This document shows positions 37,119 through 49,460 of a stretch of DNA of 64,000 bases, piece after piece (position 1 is the stretch's first letter; the number at the start of each line of letters is the position of its first letter). The notes beneath the pieces are model-generated. The model was not told the origin of the DNA. It saw only the letters and a program-made list of their open reading frames with translations, and made no database searches. This DNA comes from Siphonodentalium dalli (taxonomy: Eukaryota > Mollusca > Scaphopoda > Gadilida > Siphonodentaliidae), in NCBI GenBank assembly GCA_032622095.1, contig CP136064.1, forward strand, positions 141,875,954 to 141,939,953, given 5' to 3'. Both the position numbers and the translations under genes were made by a program.

Positions 37119-38093
37119 GGACTACAGGTCATACCTTTAGTCTGATCATCATAAAATTTGACATGGATGTTGACAATGACATGTAGATTGGAACGAGTCA
37201 TTTTGGGATCAATCGGCCAAAAACATGGCCGCCAGCAGCCGTCTTGGATTTTACTCTTTGTGTGACTAAATCCTTTAGCACAGGATACAGGTCGTACCTT
37301 TATTCTGATCATCATAAAATTTGTCATGGATGTTAACAATGACTTGTAGATGGGAACGAGTCATTTTGGGTTCATTCGGCCAAAAAACATGGCCGCCAGC
37401 AGCCATCTTGGATTGTACTCTTTGTATGACTAAATCCTTTAGCACGGGCTACAGGTCGTACCTTTAGTCTAATCATCATGAAATTTGTTATGTCTGTTAA
37501 AATTGGAATGTAGATGGGAACGAGTCATTTTGGGGTCATTCGGACAAAAAACTTGGCCGCCAGTGACCATCTTTGATTTTACTGTTTGTATAACTAAATC
37601 TTTTAGCACGGGCTACAGGTCATACCTTTAGTCTGATCATCATAAAATTTGTTATGGCTGTTGAAATTGGAATGTAGATGGGAACGAGTCATTTTGGGGT
37701 CATTCGGACAAAAAACATGGCCGCCAGTGGCCATCTTTGTTTTCAAAATTCAATCCATTATCACGGGCCACAGGTCGCATTGTTCGTCTGATCATCATGA
37801 AATTTGTCCTGGATGTTAATATTGACATGTAGATGGGAAAGAGTCATTTTGGGGTCGTTCGGCAAAAAAAACATGGCCGCCAGCAGCCATCTTGGATTTT
37901 ACTCTTTACATGACTAAATCATTTAGCACGGGCTACAGGTCGTACCTTTAATCTGATCATCATGAAATTTGTTATAGCTGTTGAAATTGGAATGTAGATG
38001 GGAACAAGTCATTTTGGGGTCATTCGGACAAAAAACATGGCCGCCAGTGACCATCTTTGATTTTACTGTTTGTATGACTAAATCCTTTAGCAC
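37119..38093. repeat. Higher-order unit 22: 6-mer, 975 bp, closes superunit 1
   Basis: m1 ('cggactac', 'gggatcaatcgg'), m2, m3 (taaaa subtype), m4/m6, m7/m9 and m10/m11. These are the same first six monomers as unit 21. Confidence 0.9.
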
Positions 38094-40361
38094 GAGCTAC
38101 AGGTCATACCTTTAGTCTGATCATCATAAAATTTGACATGGATGTTGACAATGACATGTAGATTGGAACGAGTCATTTTGGGATCATTCGGCCAAAAACA
38201 TGGCCGCCAGCAGCCGTCTTGGATTTTACTCTTTGTGTGACTAAATCCTTTAGCACAGGATACAGGTCGTACCTTTATTCTGATCATCATAAAATTTGTC
38301 ATGGATGTTAACAATGACTTGTAGATGGGAACGAGTCATTTTGGGTTCATTCGGCCAAAAAACATGGCCGCCAGCAGCCATCTTGGATTGTACTCTTTGT
38401 ATGACTAAATCCTTTAGCACGGGCTACAGGTCGTACCTTTAGTCTAATCGTCATGAAATTTGTTATGTCTGTTGAAATTGGAATGTAGATGGGAACAAGT
38501 CATTTTGGGGTCATTCGGAAAAAAAACATGGCCGCCAGTGACCATCTTTGATTTTACTGTTTGTATGACTAAATCTTTTAGCACGGGCTACAGGTCATAC
38601 CTTTAGTCTGATCATCATAAAATTTGACATGGATGTTGTCAATGACATGTAGATTGGAACGAGTTATTTTAGGATCATTCGGCCAAAAAACATGGCCGCC
38701 AGCAGCCGTCTTGGATTTTACTCTTTGTGTGACTAAATCCTTTAGCACAGGATACAGGTCGTACCTTTAGTCTGATCATCATAAAATTTGTCATGGATGT
38801 TAACAATGACATGTAGATGGGAACGAGTCATTTTGGGTTCATTCGGCCAAAAACCATGGCCGCCAGCAGCCATCTTGTATTTTTCTGTTTGTATGACTGA
38901 ATCCTTTAGCACGGGCTACAGGTCGTACCTTTAGTCTGATCATCATAAAATTTTGTATGGCTGTTGAAATTGGAATGTAGATGGGAATGAGTCATTTTGG
39001 GGTCATTCGGACAAAAAACATGGCCGCCAGTGGCCATCTTTGTTTTCAAAATTCAATCCATTATCACGGGCCACAGGTCGCATTGTTCGTCTGATCATCA
39101 TGAAATTTGTCCTGGATGTTAATATTGACATGTAGATGGGAACGAGTCATTTTTGGTTTACTCGGGCAAAAAACATGGCCGCCAGCAGCCATCTTTGATT
39201 GTACTCTTTGTATGACTAAATCCTATAGCACAGGCTACAGGTCGTACCTTTAGTCTGATCATCATGAAATTTGTTATCGCTGTTGAAATTGGAATGTAGA
39301 TGGGAACGAGTCATTTTGGGGTCATTCGGACAAAAAACATGGCCGCCAGTGGCCATCTTTGTTTTCAAAATTCAATCCATTAGCACGGGCCACAGGTCGC
39401 ATTGTTCGTCTGATCATCATGAAATTATTCCTGGATGTTAATATTGACATGTAGATGGGAAAGAGTCATTTTGGGGTCGTTCGGCAAAAAAACATGGCCG
39501 CCAGCAGCCATCTTGGATTTTACTCTTTACATGACTAAATCATTTAGCACGGGCTACAGGTCGTACCTTTAATCTGATCATCATGAAATTTGTTATAGCT
39601 GTTGAAATTGGAATGTAGATGGGAACGAGTCATTTTGGGGTCATTCGAACAAAAAACATGTCCGCCAGTGACCATCTTTGATTTTACTCTTTACATGACT
39701 AAATCCTTTAGCACGGGCTACAGGTCGTACCTTTAGTCTGATCATCATGAAATTTGTTATGGCTGTTGAAATTGGAATGTAGATGGGAACGAGTCATTTT
39801 GGGGTCATTCGGACAAAAAACATGGCCGCCAGTAGCCATCTTTGTTTTCAAAATTCAATCCATTAGCACGGGCCACAGGTCGCATTGTTCGTCTGATCAT
39901 CATGAAATTATTCCTGGATGTTAATATTGACATGTAGATGGGAAAGGGTCATTTTGGGGTCGTTCGGCAAAAAAACATGGCCGCCAGCAGCCATCTTGGA
40001 TTTTACTCTTTACATGACTAAATCATTTAGCACGGGCTACAGGTCGTACCTTTAATCTGATCATCATGAAATTTGTTATAGCTGTTGAAATTGGAATGTC
40101 GATGGGAACGAGTCATTTTGGGGTCATTCGAACAAAAAACATGGCCGCCAGTGACCATCTTTGATTTTACTCTTTACATGACTAAATCCTTTAGCACGGG
40201 CTACAGGTCGTACCTTTAGTCTGATCATCATGAAATTTGTTTTGTCTGTTGAAATTGGAATGTAGATGGGAACGAGTCATTTTGGGGTCATTCGGACAAA
40301 AAACTTGGCCGCCAGTGACCATCTTTGATTTTACTGTTTGTATGACTAAATCCTTTAGCAC
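38094..40361. repeat. Higher-order unit 23: 14-mer, 2268 bp, opens superunit 2
   Basis: Same fourteen monomers as unit 19 without its base loss. m3 has 'tctaatcgtc', m5 has 'cttgtatttttctg' and m6 has 'aaaattttgtatgg'. These are shared with the 14-mers at 55955 and 58707. Private 'gaatgtcgatggg' near 40096. Confidence 0.9.
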
Positions 40362-41663
40362 GAGCTACAGGTCATACCTTTAGTCTGATCATCATAAAAT
40401 TTGACATGGATGTTAACAATGACATGTAGATTGGAACGAGTCATTTTGGGATCATTCGGCCAAAAACATGGCCGCCAGCAGCCGTCTTGGATTTTACTCT
40501 TTGTGTGACTAAATCCTTTAGCACAGGATACAGATCGTACCTTTATTCTGATCATCATAAAATTTGTCATGGATGTTAACAATGACTTGTAGATGGGAAC
40601 GAGTCATTTTGGGTTCATTCGGCCAAAAAACATGGCCGCCAGCAGCCATCTTGGATTGTACTCTTTGTATGACTAAATCCTTTAGCACGGGCTACAGGTC
40701 GTACCTTTAGTCTAATCATCATGAAATTTGTTATGTCTGTTGAAATTGGAATGTAGATGGGAACAAGTCATTTTGGGGTCATTCGGACAAAAAAGCTGGC
40801 CGCCAGTGACCATCTTTGATTTTACTGTTTGTATGACTAAATCTTTTAGCACGGGCTACAGGTCATACCTTTAGTCTGATCATCATAAAATTTGACACGG
40901 ATGTTATCAATGACATGTAGATTGGAACGAGTCATTTTAGGATCATTCGGCCAAAAAACATGGCCGCCAGCAGCCGTCTTGGATTTTACTCTTTGTGTGA
41001 CTAAATCCTTTAGCACAGGATACAGGTCGTACCTTTAGTCTGATCATCATAAAATTTGTCATGGATGTTAACAATGACATGTAGATGGGAACGAGTCATT
41101 TTGGGTTCATTCGGCCAAAAACCATGGCCGCCAGCAGCCATCTTGGATTTTACTGTTTGTATGACTGAATCCTTTAGCACGGGCTACAGGTCGTACCTTT
41201 AGTCTGATCATCATAAAATTTTTTATGGCTGTTGAAATTGGAATGTAGATGGGAACGAGTCATTTTGGGGTCATTCGAACAAAAAACATGGCCGCCAGTG
41301 GCCATCTTTGTTTTCAAAATTCAATCCATTATCACGGGCCACAGGTCGCATTGTTCGTCTGATCATCATGAAATTTGTCCTGGATGTTAATATTGACATG
41401 TAGATGGGAACGAGTCATTTTTGGTTTACTCGGGCAAAAAACATGGCCGCCAGCAGCCATCTTTGATTGTACTCTTTGTATGACTAAATCCTTTAGCACG
41501 GGCTACAGGTCGTACCTTTAGTCTGATAATCATGAAATTTGTTATGGCTGTTGAAATTGGAATGTAGATGGGAACGAGTCATTTTGGGGTCATTCGGACA
41601 AAAAACTTGGCCGCCAGTGACCATCTTTGATTTAACTCTTTGTGTGACTAAATCCTTTAGCAC
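40362..41663. repeat. Higher-order unit 24: 8-mer type 2 fused to the next m1
   Basis: m1-m7, then a monomer that starts m8 ('tctgataatc'), passes through m11 ('aaacttggcc') and ends as m1 ('aactctttgtgtgac', with 'gatttaac'). The m1 that should open the next unit has been absorbed, so the next unit starts with m2. Markers 'aaaaaagctggcc' and 'gacacggatgttatc'. Confidence 0.88.
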
Positions 41664-43283
41664 AGGATACAGGTCGTACCTTTATTCTGATCATCATAAA
41701 ATTTGTCATGGATGTTAACAATGACTTGTAGATGGGAACGAGTCATTTTGGGTTCATTCGGCCAAAAAACATGGCCGCCAGCAGCCATCTTGGATTGTAC
41801 TCTTTGTATGACTAAATCCTTTAGCACGGGCTACAGGTCGTACCTTTAGTCTAATCATCATGAAATTTGTTATGTCTGTTAAAATTGGAATGTAGATGGG
41901 AACGAGTCATTTTGGGGTCATTCGGACAAAAAACTTGACGACAGTGACCATCTTTGATTTTACTGTTTGTATAACTAAATCTTTTAGCACGGGCTACAGG
42001 TCATACCTTTAGTCTGATCATCATAAAATTTGTTATGGCTGTTGAATTGGAATGTAGATGGGAACGAGTCATTTTGGGGTCATTCGGACAAAAAACATGG
42101 CCGCCAGTGGCCATCTTTGTTTTCAAAATTCAATCCATTATCACGGGCCACAGGTCGCATTGTTCGTCTGATCATCATGAAATTTGTCCTGGATGTTAAT
42201 ATTGACATGTAGATGGGAAAGAGTCATTTTGGGGTCGTTCGGCAAAAAAAACATGGCCGCCAGCAGCCATCTTGGATTTTACTCTTTACATGACTAAATC
42301 ATTTAGCACGGGCTACAGGTCGTACCTTTAATCTGATCATCATGAAATTTGTTATAGCTGTTGAAATTGGAATGTAGATGGGAACAAGTCATTTTGGGGT
42401 CATTCGGACAAAAAACATGGCCGCCAGTGACCATCTTTGATTTTACTGTTTGTATGACTAAATCCTTTAGCACGAGCTACAGGTCATACCTTTAGTCTGA
42501 TCATCATAAAATTTAACATGGATGTTGACAATGACATGTAGATTGGAACGAGTCATTTTAGGATCATTCGGCCAAAAAACATGGCCGCCAGCAGCCGTCT
42601 TGGATTTTACTCTTTGTGTGACTAAATCCTTTAGCACAGGATACAGGTCGTACCTTTAGTCTGATCATCATAAAATTTGTCATGGATGTTAACAATGACA
42701 TGTAGATGGGAACGAGTCATTTTGGGTTCATTCGGCCAAAAACCATGGCCGCCAGCAGCCATCTTGGATTTTACTGTTTGTATGACTGAATCCTTTAGCA
42801 CGGGCTACAGGTCGTACCTTTAGTCTGATCATCATAAATTTTTTTATGGCTGTTGAAATTGGAATGTAGATGGGAACGAGTCATTTTGGGGTCATTCGAA
42901 CAAAAAACATGGCCGCCAGTGGCCATCTTTGTTTTCAAAATTCAATCCATTATCACGGGCCACAGGTCGCATTGTTCGTCTGATCATCATGAAATTTGTC
43001 CTGGATGTTAATATTGACATGTAGATGGGAACGAGTCATTTTGGTTTACTCGGGCAAAAAACATGGCCGCCAGCAGCCATCTTTGATTGTACTCTTTGTA
43101 TGACTAAATCCTTTAGCACGGGCTACAGGTCGTACCTTTAGTCTGATAATCATGAAATTTGTTATGGCTGTTGAAATTGGAATGTAGATGGGAACGAGTC
43201 ATTTTGGGGTCATTCGGACAAAAAACTTGGCCGCCAGTGACCATCTTTGATTTTACTGTTTGTATGACTAAATCCTTTAGCAC
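41664..43283. repeat. Higher-order unit 25: unit 21 without m1, 1620 bp
   Basis: m2, m3, m4/m6, m7/m9, m10/m11, m1/m4, m5, m6, m7 and m8/m11. Three separate one-base losses ('aaacttgacgacagtg' near 41932, 'gctgttgaattgg' near 42038, 'gtcattttggtttac' near 43035) plus the missing m1 explain 1620 versus 1786 bp. The second loss opens a chance plus-strand frame. Confidence 0.9.
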
Positions 43284-44258
43284 GGGCTACAGGTCATACC
43301 TTTAGTCTGATCATCATAAAATTTGACATGGATGTTGACAATGACATGTAGATTGGAACGAGTCATTTTGGGATCAATCGGCCAAAAACATGGCCGCCAG
43401 CAGCCGTCTTGGATTTTACTCTTTGTGTGACTAAATCCTTTAGCACAGGATACAGGTCGTACCTTTATTCTGATCATCATAAAATTTGTCATGGATGTTA
43501 ACAATGACTTGTAGATGGGAACGAGTCATTTTGGGTTCATTCGGCCAAAAAACATGGCCGCCAGCAGCCATCTTGGATTGTACTCTTTGTATGACTAAAT
43601 CCTTTAGCACGGGCTACAGGTCGTACCTTTAGTCTAATCATCATGAAATTTGTTATGTCTGTTAAAATTGGAATGTAGATGGGAACGAGTCATTTTGGGG
43701 TCATTCGGACAAAAAACTTGGCCGCCAGTGACCATCTTTGATTTTACTGTTTGTATAACTAAATCTTTTAGCACGGGCTACAGGTCATACCTTTAGTCTG
43801 ATCATCATAAAATTTGTTATGGCTGTTGAAATTGGAATGTAGATGGGAACGAGTCATTTTGGGGTCATTCGGACAAAAAACATGGCCGCCAGTGGCCATC
43901 TTTGTTTTCAAAATTCAATCCATTATCACGGGCCACAGGTCGCATTGTTCGTCTGATCATCATGAAATTTGTCCTGGATGTTAATATTGACATGTAGATG
44001 AGAAAGAGTCATTTTGGGGTCGTTCGGCAAAAAAAACATGGCCGCCAGCTGCCATCTTGGATTTTACTCTTTACATGACTAAATCATTTAGCACGGGCTA
44101 CAGGTCGTACCTTTAATCTGATCATCATGAAATTTGTTATAGCTGTTGAAATTGGAATGTAGATGGGAACAAGTCATTTTGGGGTCATTCGGACGAAAAA
44201 CATGGCCGCCAGTGACCATCTTTGATTTTACTGTTTGTATGACTAAATCCTTTAGCAC
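43284..44258. repeat. Higher-order unit 26: 6-mer, 975 bp, closes superunit 2
   Basis: Same six monomers as unit 22 at offset 6165. Private 'gatgagaaagagtc' near 43999, 'gccagctgcc' near 44044 and 'cggacgaaaaacatgg' near 44191. Confidence 0.9.
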
Positions 44259-46526
44259 GAGCTACAGGTCATACCTTTAGTCTGATCATCATAAAATTTG
44301 ACATGGATGTTGACAATGACATGTAGATTGGAACGAGTCATTTTGGGATCATTCGGCCAAAAACATGGCCGCCAGCAGCCGTCTTGGATTTTACTCTTTG
44401 TGTGACTAAATCCTTTAGCACAGGATACAGGTCGTACCTTTATTCTGATCATCATAAAATTTGTCATGGATGTTAACAATGACTTGTAGATGGGAAAGAG
44501 TCATTTTGGGTTCATTCGGCCAAAAAACATGGCCGCCAGCAGCCATCTTGGATTGTACTCTTTGTATGACTAAATCCTTTAGCACGGGCTACAGGTCGTA
44601 CCTTTAGTCTAATCGTCATGAAATTTGTTATGTCTGTTGAAATTGGAATGTAGATGGGAACAAGTCATTTTGGGGTCATTCGGAAAAAAAACATGGCCGC
44701 CAGTGACCATCTTTGATTTTACTGTTTGTATGACTAAATCTTTTAGCACGGGCTACAGGTCATACCTTTAGTCTGATCATCATAAAATTTGACATGGATG
44801 TTGTCAATGACATGTAGATTGGAACGAGTTATTTTAGGATCATTCGGCCAAAAAACATGGCCGACAGCAGCCGTCTTGGATTTTACTCTTTGTGTGACTA
44901 AATCCTTTAGCACAGGATACAGGTCGTACCTTTAGTCTGATCATCATAAAATTTGTCATGGATGTTAACAATGACATGTAGATGGGAACGAGTCATTTTG
45001 GGTTCATTCGGCCAAAAACCATGGCCGCCAGCAGCCATCTTGTATTTTTCTGTTTGTATGACTGAATCCTTTAGCACGGGCTACAGGTCGTACCTTTAGT
45101 CTGATCATCATAAAATTTTTTATGGCTGTTGAAATTGGAATGTAGATGGGAATGAGTCATTTTGGGGTCATTCGGACAAAAAACATGGCCGCCAGTGGCC
45201 ATCTTTGTTTTCAAAATTCAATCCATTATCACGGGCCACAGGTCGCATTGTTCGTCTGATCATCATGAAATTTGTCCTGGATGTTAATATTGACATGTAG
45301 ATGGGAACGAGTCATTTTTGGTTTACTCGGGCAAAAAACATGGCCGCCAGCAGCCATCTTTGATTGTACTCTTTGTATGACTAAATCCTATAGCACAGGC
45401 TACAGGTCGTACCTTTAGTCTGATCATCATGAAATTTGTTATCGCTGTTGAAATTGGAATGTAGATGGGAACGAGTCATTTTGGGGTCATTCGGACAAAA
45501 AACATGGCCGCCAGTGGCCATCTTTGTTTTCAAAATTCAATCCATTAGCACGGGCCACAGGTCGCATTGTTCGTCTGATCATCATGAAATTATTCCTGGA
45601 TGTTAATATTGACATGTAGATGGGAAAGAGTCATTTTGGGGTCGTTCGGCAAAAAAACATGGCCGCCAGCAGCCATCTTGGATTTTACTCTTTACATGAC
45701 TAAATCATTTAGCACGGGCTACAGGTCGTACCTTTAATCTGATCATCATGAAATTTGTTATAGCTGTTGAAATTGGAATGTAGATGGGAACGAGTCATTT
45801 TGGGGTCATTCGAACAAAAAACATGTCCGCCAGTGACCATCTTTGATTTTACTCTTTACATGACTAAATCCTTTAGCACGGGCTACAGGTCGTACCTTTA
45901 GTCTGATCATCATGAAATTTGTTATGGCTGTTGAAATTGGAATGTAGATGGGAACGAGTCATTTTGGGGTCATTCGGACAAAAAACATGGCCGCCAGTAG
46001 CCATCTTTGTTTTCAAAATTCAATCCATTAGCACGGGCCACAGGTCGCATTGTTCGTCTGATCATCATGAAATTATTCCTGGATGTTAATATTGACATGT
46101 AGATGGGAAAGGGTCATTTTGGGGTCGTTCGGCAAAAAAACATGGCCGCCAGCAGCCATCTTGGATTTTACTCTTTACATGACTAAATCATTTAGCACGG
46201 GCTACAGGTCGTACCTTTAATCTGATCATCATGAAATTTGTTATAGCTGTTGAAATTGGAATGTAGATGGGAACGAGTCATTTTGGGGTCATTCGAACAA
46301 AAAACATGGCCGCCAGTGACCATCTTTGATTTTACTCTTTACATGACTAAATCATTTAGCACGGGCTACAGGTCGTACCTTTAGTCTGATCATCATGAAA
46401 TTTGTTTTGTCTGTTGAAATTGGAATGTAGATGGGAACGAGTCATTTTGGGGTCATTCGGACAAAAAACTTGGCCGCCAGTGACCATCTTTGATTTTACT
46501 GTTTGTATGACTAAATCCTTTAGCAC
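44259..46526. repeat. Higher-order unit 27: 14-mer, 2268 bp, opens a third superunit
   Basis: Same fourteen monomers as unit 23, including 'tctaatcgtc' and 'cttgtatttttctg'. m6 has 'aaattttttatgg'. Private 'atggccgacagcagcc' near 44858. m11 has 'ttgttttgtctg'. Confidence 0.9.
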
Positions 46527-47355
46527 GAGCTACAGGTCATACCTTTAGTCTGATCATCATAAAATTTGACATGGATGTTAAAATTTGACATGGATGTTGA
46601 CAATGACATGTAGATTGGAACGAGTCATTTTGGGATCATTCGGCCAAAAACATGGCCGCCAGCAGCCGTCTTGGATTTTACTCTTTGTGTGACTAAATCC
46701 TTTAGCACAGGATACAGATCGTACCTTTATTGTGATCATCATAAAATTTGTCATGGATGTTAACAATGACTTGTAGATGGGAACGAGTCATTTTGGGTTC
46801 ATTCGGCCAAAAACCATGGCCGCCAGCAGCCATCTTGGATTTTACTGTTTGTATGACTGAATCCTTTAGCACGGGCTACAGGTCGTACCTTTAGTCTGAT
46901 CATCATAAATTTTTTTATGGCTGTTGAAATTGGAATGTAGATGGGAACGAGTCATTTTGGGGTCATTCGAACAAAAAACATGGCCGCCAGTGGCCATCTT
47001 TGTTTTCAAAATTCAATCCATTATCACGGGCCACAGGTCGCATTGTTCGTCTGATCATCATGAAATTTGTCCTGGATGTTAATATTGACATGTAGATGGG
47101 AACGAGTCATTTTTGGTTTACTCGGGCAAAAAACATGGCCGCCAGCAGCCATCTTTGATTGTACTCTTTGTATGACTAAATCCTTTAGCACGGGCTACAG
47201 GTCGTACCTTTAGTCTGATAATCATGAAATTTGTTATGGCTGTTGAAATTGGAATGTAGATGGGAACGAGTCATTTTGGGGTCATTCGGACAAAAAACTT
47301 GGCCGCCAGTGACCATCTTTGATTTTACTGTTTGTATGACTAAATCCTTTAGCAC
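46527..47355. repeat. Higher-order unit 28: shortened 5-mer, 829 bp
   Basis: m1 enlarged by a 19-bp duplication (182 bp), m2/m5 chimera (46709-46872), m6, m7 and m8/m11. Compared with the 1302-bp 8-mer it has lost three monomers (492 bp) and gained 19 bp, which gives 829 exactly. It breaks the third superunit. Confidence 0.9.
46561..46598. repeat. 19-bp perfect tandem duplication inside m1
   Basis: The unit 'aaaatttgacatggatgtt' occurs twice back to back (46561-46579 and 46580-46598). No other m1 copy has it. It is the only short internal duplication I found, and one of two events that ignore the monomer phase. Confidence 0.95.
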
Positions 47356-49460
47356 GGGCTACAGGTCATACCTTTAGTCTGATCATCATAAAATTTGACA
47401 TGGATGTTGGCAATGACATGTAGATTGGAACGAGTCATTTTGGGATCATTCGGCCAAAAACATGGCCGCCAGCAGCCGTCTTGGATTTTACTCTTTGTGT
47501 GACTAAATCCTTTAGCACAGGATACAGGTCGTACCTTTATTCTGATCATCATAAAATTTGTCATGGATGTTAACAATGACTTGTAGATGGGAACGAGTCA
47601 TTTTGGGTTCATTCGGCCAAAAAACATGGCCGCCAGCAGCCATCTTGGATTGTACTCTTTGTATGACTAAATCCTTTAGCACGGGCTACAGGTCGTACCT
47701 TTAGTCTAATCATCATGAAATTTGTTATGTCTGTTAAAATTGGAATGTAGATGGGAACGAGTCATTTTGGGGTCATTCGGACAAAAAACTTGGCCGCCAG
47801 TGACCATCTTTGATTTTACTGTTTGTATAACTAAATCTTTTAGCACGGGCTACAGGTCATACCTTTAGTCTGATCATCATAAAATTTGTTATGGCTGTTG
47901 AAATTGGAATGTAGATGGGAACGAGTCATTTTGGGGTCATTCGGACAAAAAACATGGCCGCCAGTGGCCATCTTTGTTTTCAAAATTCAATCCATTATCA
48001 CGGGCCACAGGTCGCATTGTTCGTCTGATCATCATGAAATTTGTCCTGGATGTTAATATTGACATGTAGATGGGAAAGAGTCATTTTGGGGTCGTTCGGC
48101 AAAAAAAACATGGCCGCCAGCAGCCATCTTGGATTTTACTCTTTACATGACTAAATCATTTAGCACGGGCTACAGGTCGTACCTTTAATCTGATCATCAT
48201 GAAATTTGTTATAGCTGTTGAAATTGGAATGTAGATGGGAACGAGTCATTTTGGGGTCATTCGAACACAAAACATGGCCGCCAGTGACCATCTTTGATTT
48301 TACTCTTTACATGACTAAATCCTTTAGCACGGGCTACAGGTCGTACCTTTAGTCTGATCATCATGAAATTTGTTATCGCTGTTGAAATTGGAATGTAGAT
48401 GGGAACGAGTCATTTTGGGGTCATTCGGACTAAAAACATGGCCGCCAGTGTCCATCTTTGTTTTCAAAATTCAATCCATTAGCACGGGCCACAGGTCGCA
48501 TTGTTAGTCTGATCATCATGAAATTATTCCTGAATGTTAATATTGACATGTAGATGGGAAAGAGTCATTTTGGGGTCGTTCGGCAAAAAAACATGGCCGC
48601 CAGCAGCCATCTTGGATTTTACTCTTTTCATGACTAAATCATTTAGCACGGGCTACAGGTCGTACCTTTAATCTGATCATCATGAAATTTGTAATAGCTG
48701 TTGAAATTGGAAAGTAGATGGGAACGAGTCATTTTGGGGTCATTCGAACAAAAGACATGGCCGCCAGTGACCATCTTTGATTTTACTCTTTACATGACTA
48801 AATCCTTTAGCACGGGCTACAGGTCGTACCTTTAGTCTGATCATCATGAAATTTGTTATCGCTGTTGAAATTGGAATGTAGATGGGAAAGAGTCATTTTG
48901 GGGTCATTCGGGCAAAAAACATGGCCGCCAGTGGCCATCTTTGTTTTCAAAATTCAATCCATTAGCACGGGCCACAGGTCGCATTGTTCGTCTGATCATC
49001 ATGAAATTATTCCAGGATGTTAATATTGACATGTAGATGGGAAAGGGTCATTTTGGGGTCGTTCGGCAAAAAAACATGGCCGCCAGCAGCCATCTTGAAT
49101 TTTACTCTTTACATGACTAAATCATTTAGCACGGTTTACAGGTCGTACCTTTAATCTGATCATCATGAAATTTGTTATAGCTGTTGAAATTGAAATGTAG
49201 ATGGGAACGAGTCATTTTGGGGTCATTCGAACAAAAAACATGGCCGCCATTGACCATCTTTGATTTTACTCTTTACATGACTAAATCCTTTAGCACGGGC
49301 TACAGGTCGTACCTTTAGTCTGATCATCATGAAATTTGTTTTGGCTGTTGAAATTGGAATGTAGATGGGAACGAGTCATTTTGGGGTCATTCGGAGAAAA
49401 AACTTGGCCGCCAGTGACCATCTTTGATTTTACTGTTTGTATGACTAAATCCTTTAGCAC
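47356..49460. repeat. Higher-order unit 29: 13-mer, 2105 bp, entering a diverged block
   Basis: m1 ('gttggcaatg'), m2, m3, m4/m6, m7/m9, m10 ('cgaacacaaaac'), then short A, m9, m10 twice, then m10-like and m11 to the end. From about 48.2 kb private changes become frequent: 'gccagtgtcc', 'ttgttagtctg', 'cctgaatgtt', 'cttttcatgac', 'gtaatagctg', 'ggaaagtagatg', 'acaaaagacatgg', 'ccaggatgtt', 'cacggtttacagg' and 'gccattgacc'. Confidence 0.87.

Larger units (their letters stand above)
31764..38093. repeat. Second-level superunit 1: 39 monomers, 6330 bp
   Basis: Ordered units of 14, 8, 11 and 6 monomers (2267 + 1302 + 1786 + 975 bp). The same order follows immediately at 38094. This is a repeat of repeats above the 11-mer level. 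Confidence 0.88.
38094..44258. repeat. Second-level superunit 2: 38 monomers, 6165 bp
   Basis: Units of 14, 8, 10 and 6 monomers in the same order as superunit 1. It is shorter only by the absorbed m1 and a few single-base losses. Matching positions in unit 22 and unit 26 are 6165 bp apart. Confidence 0.88.
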
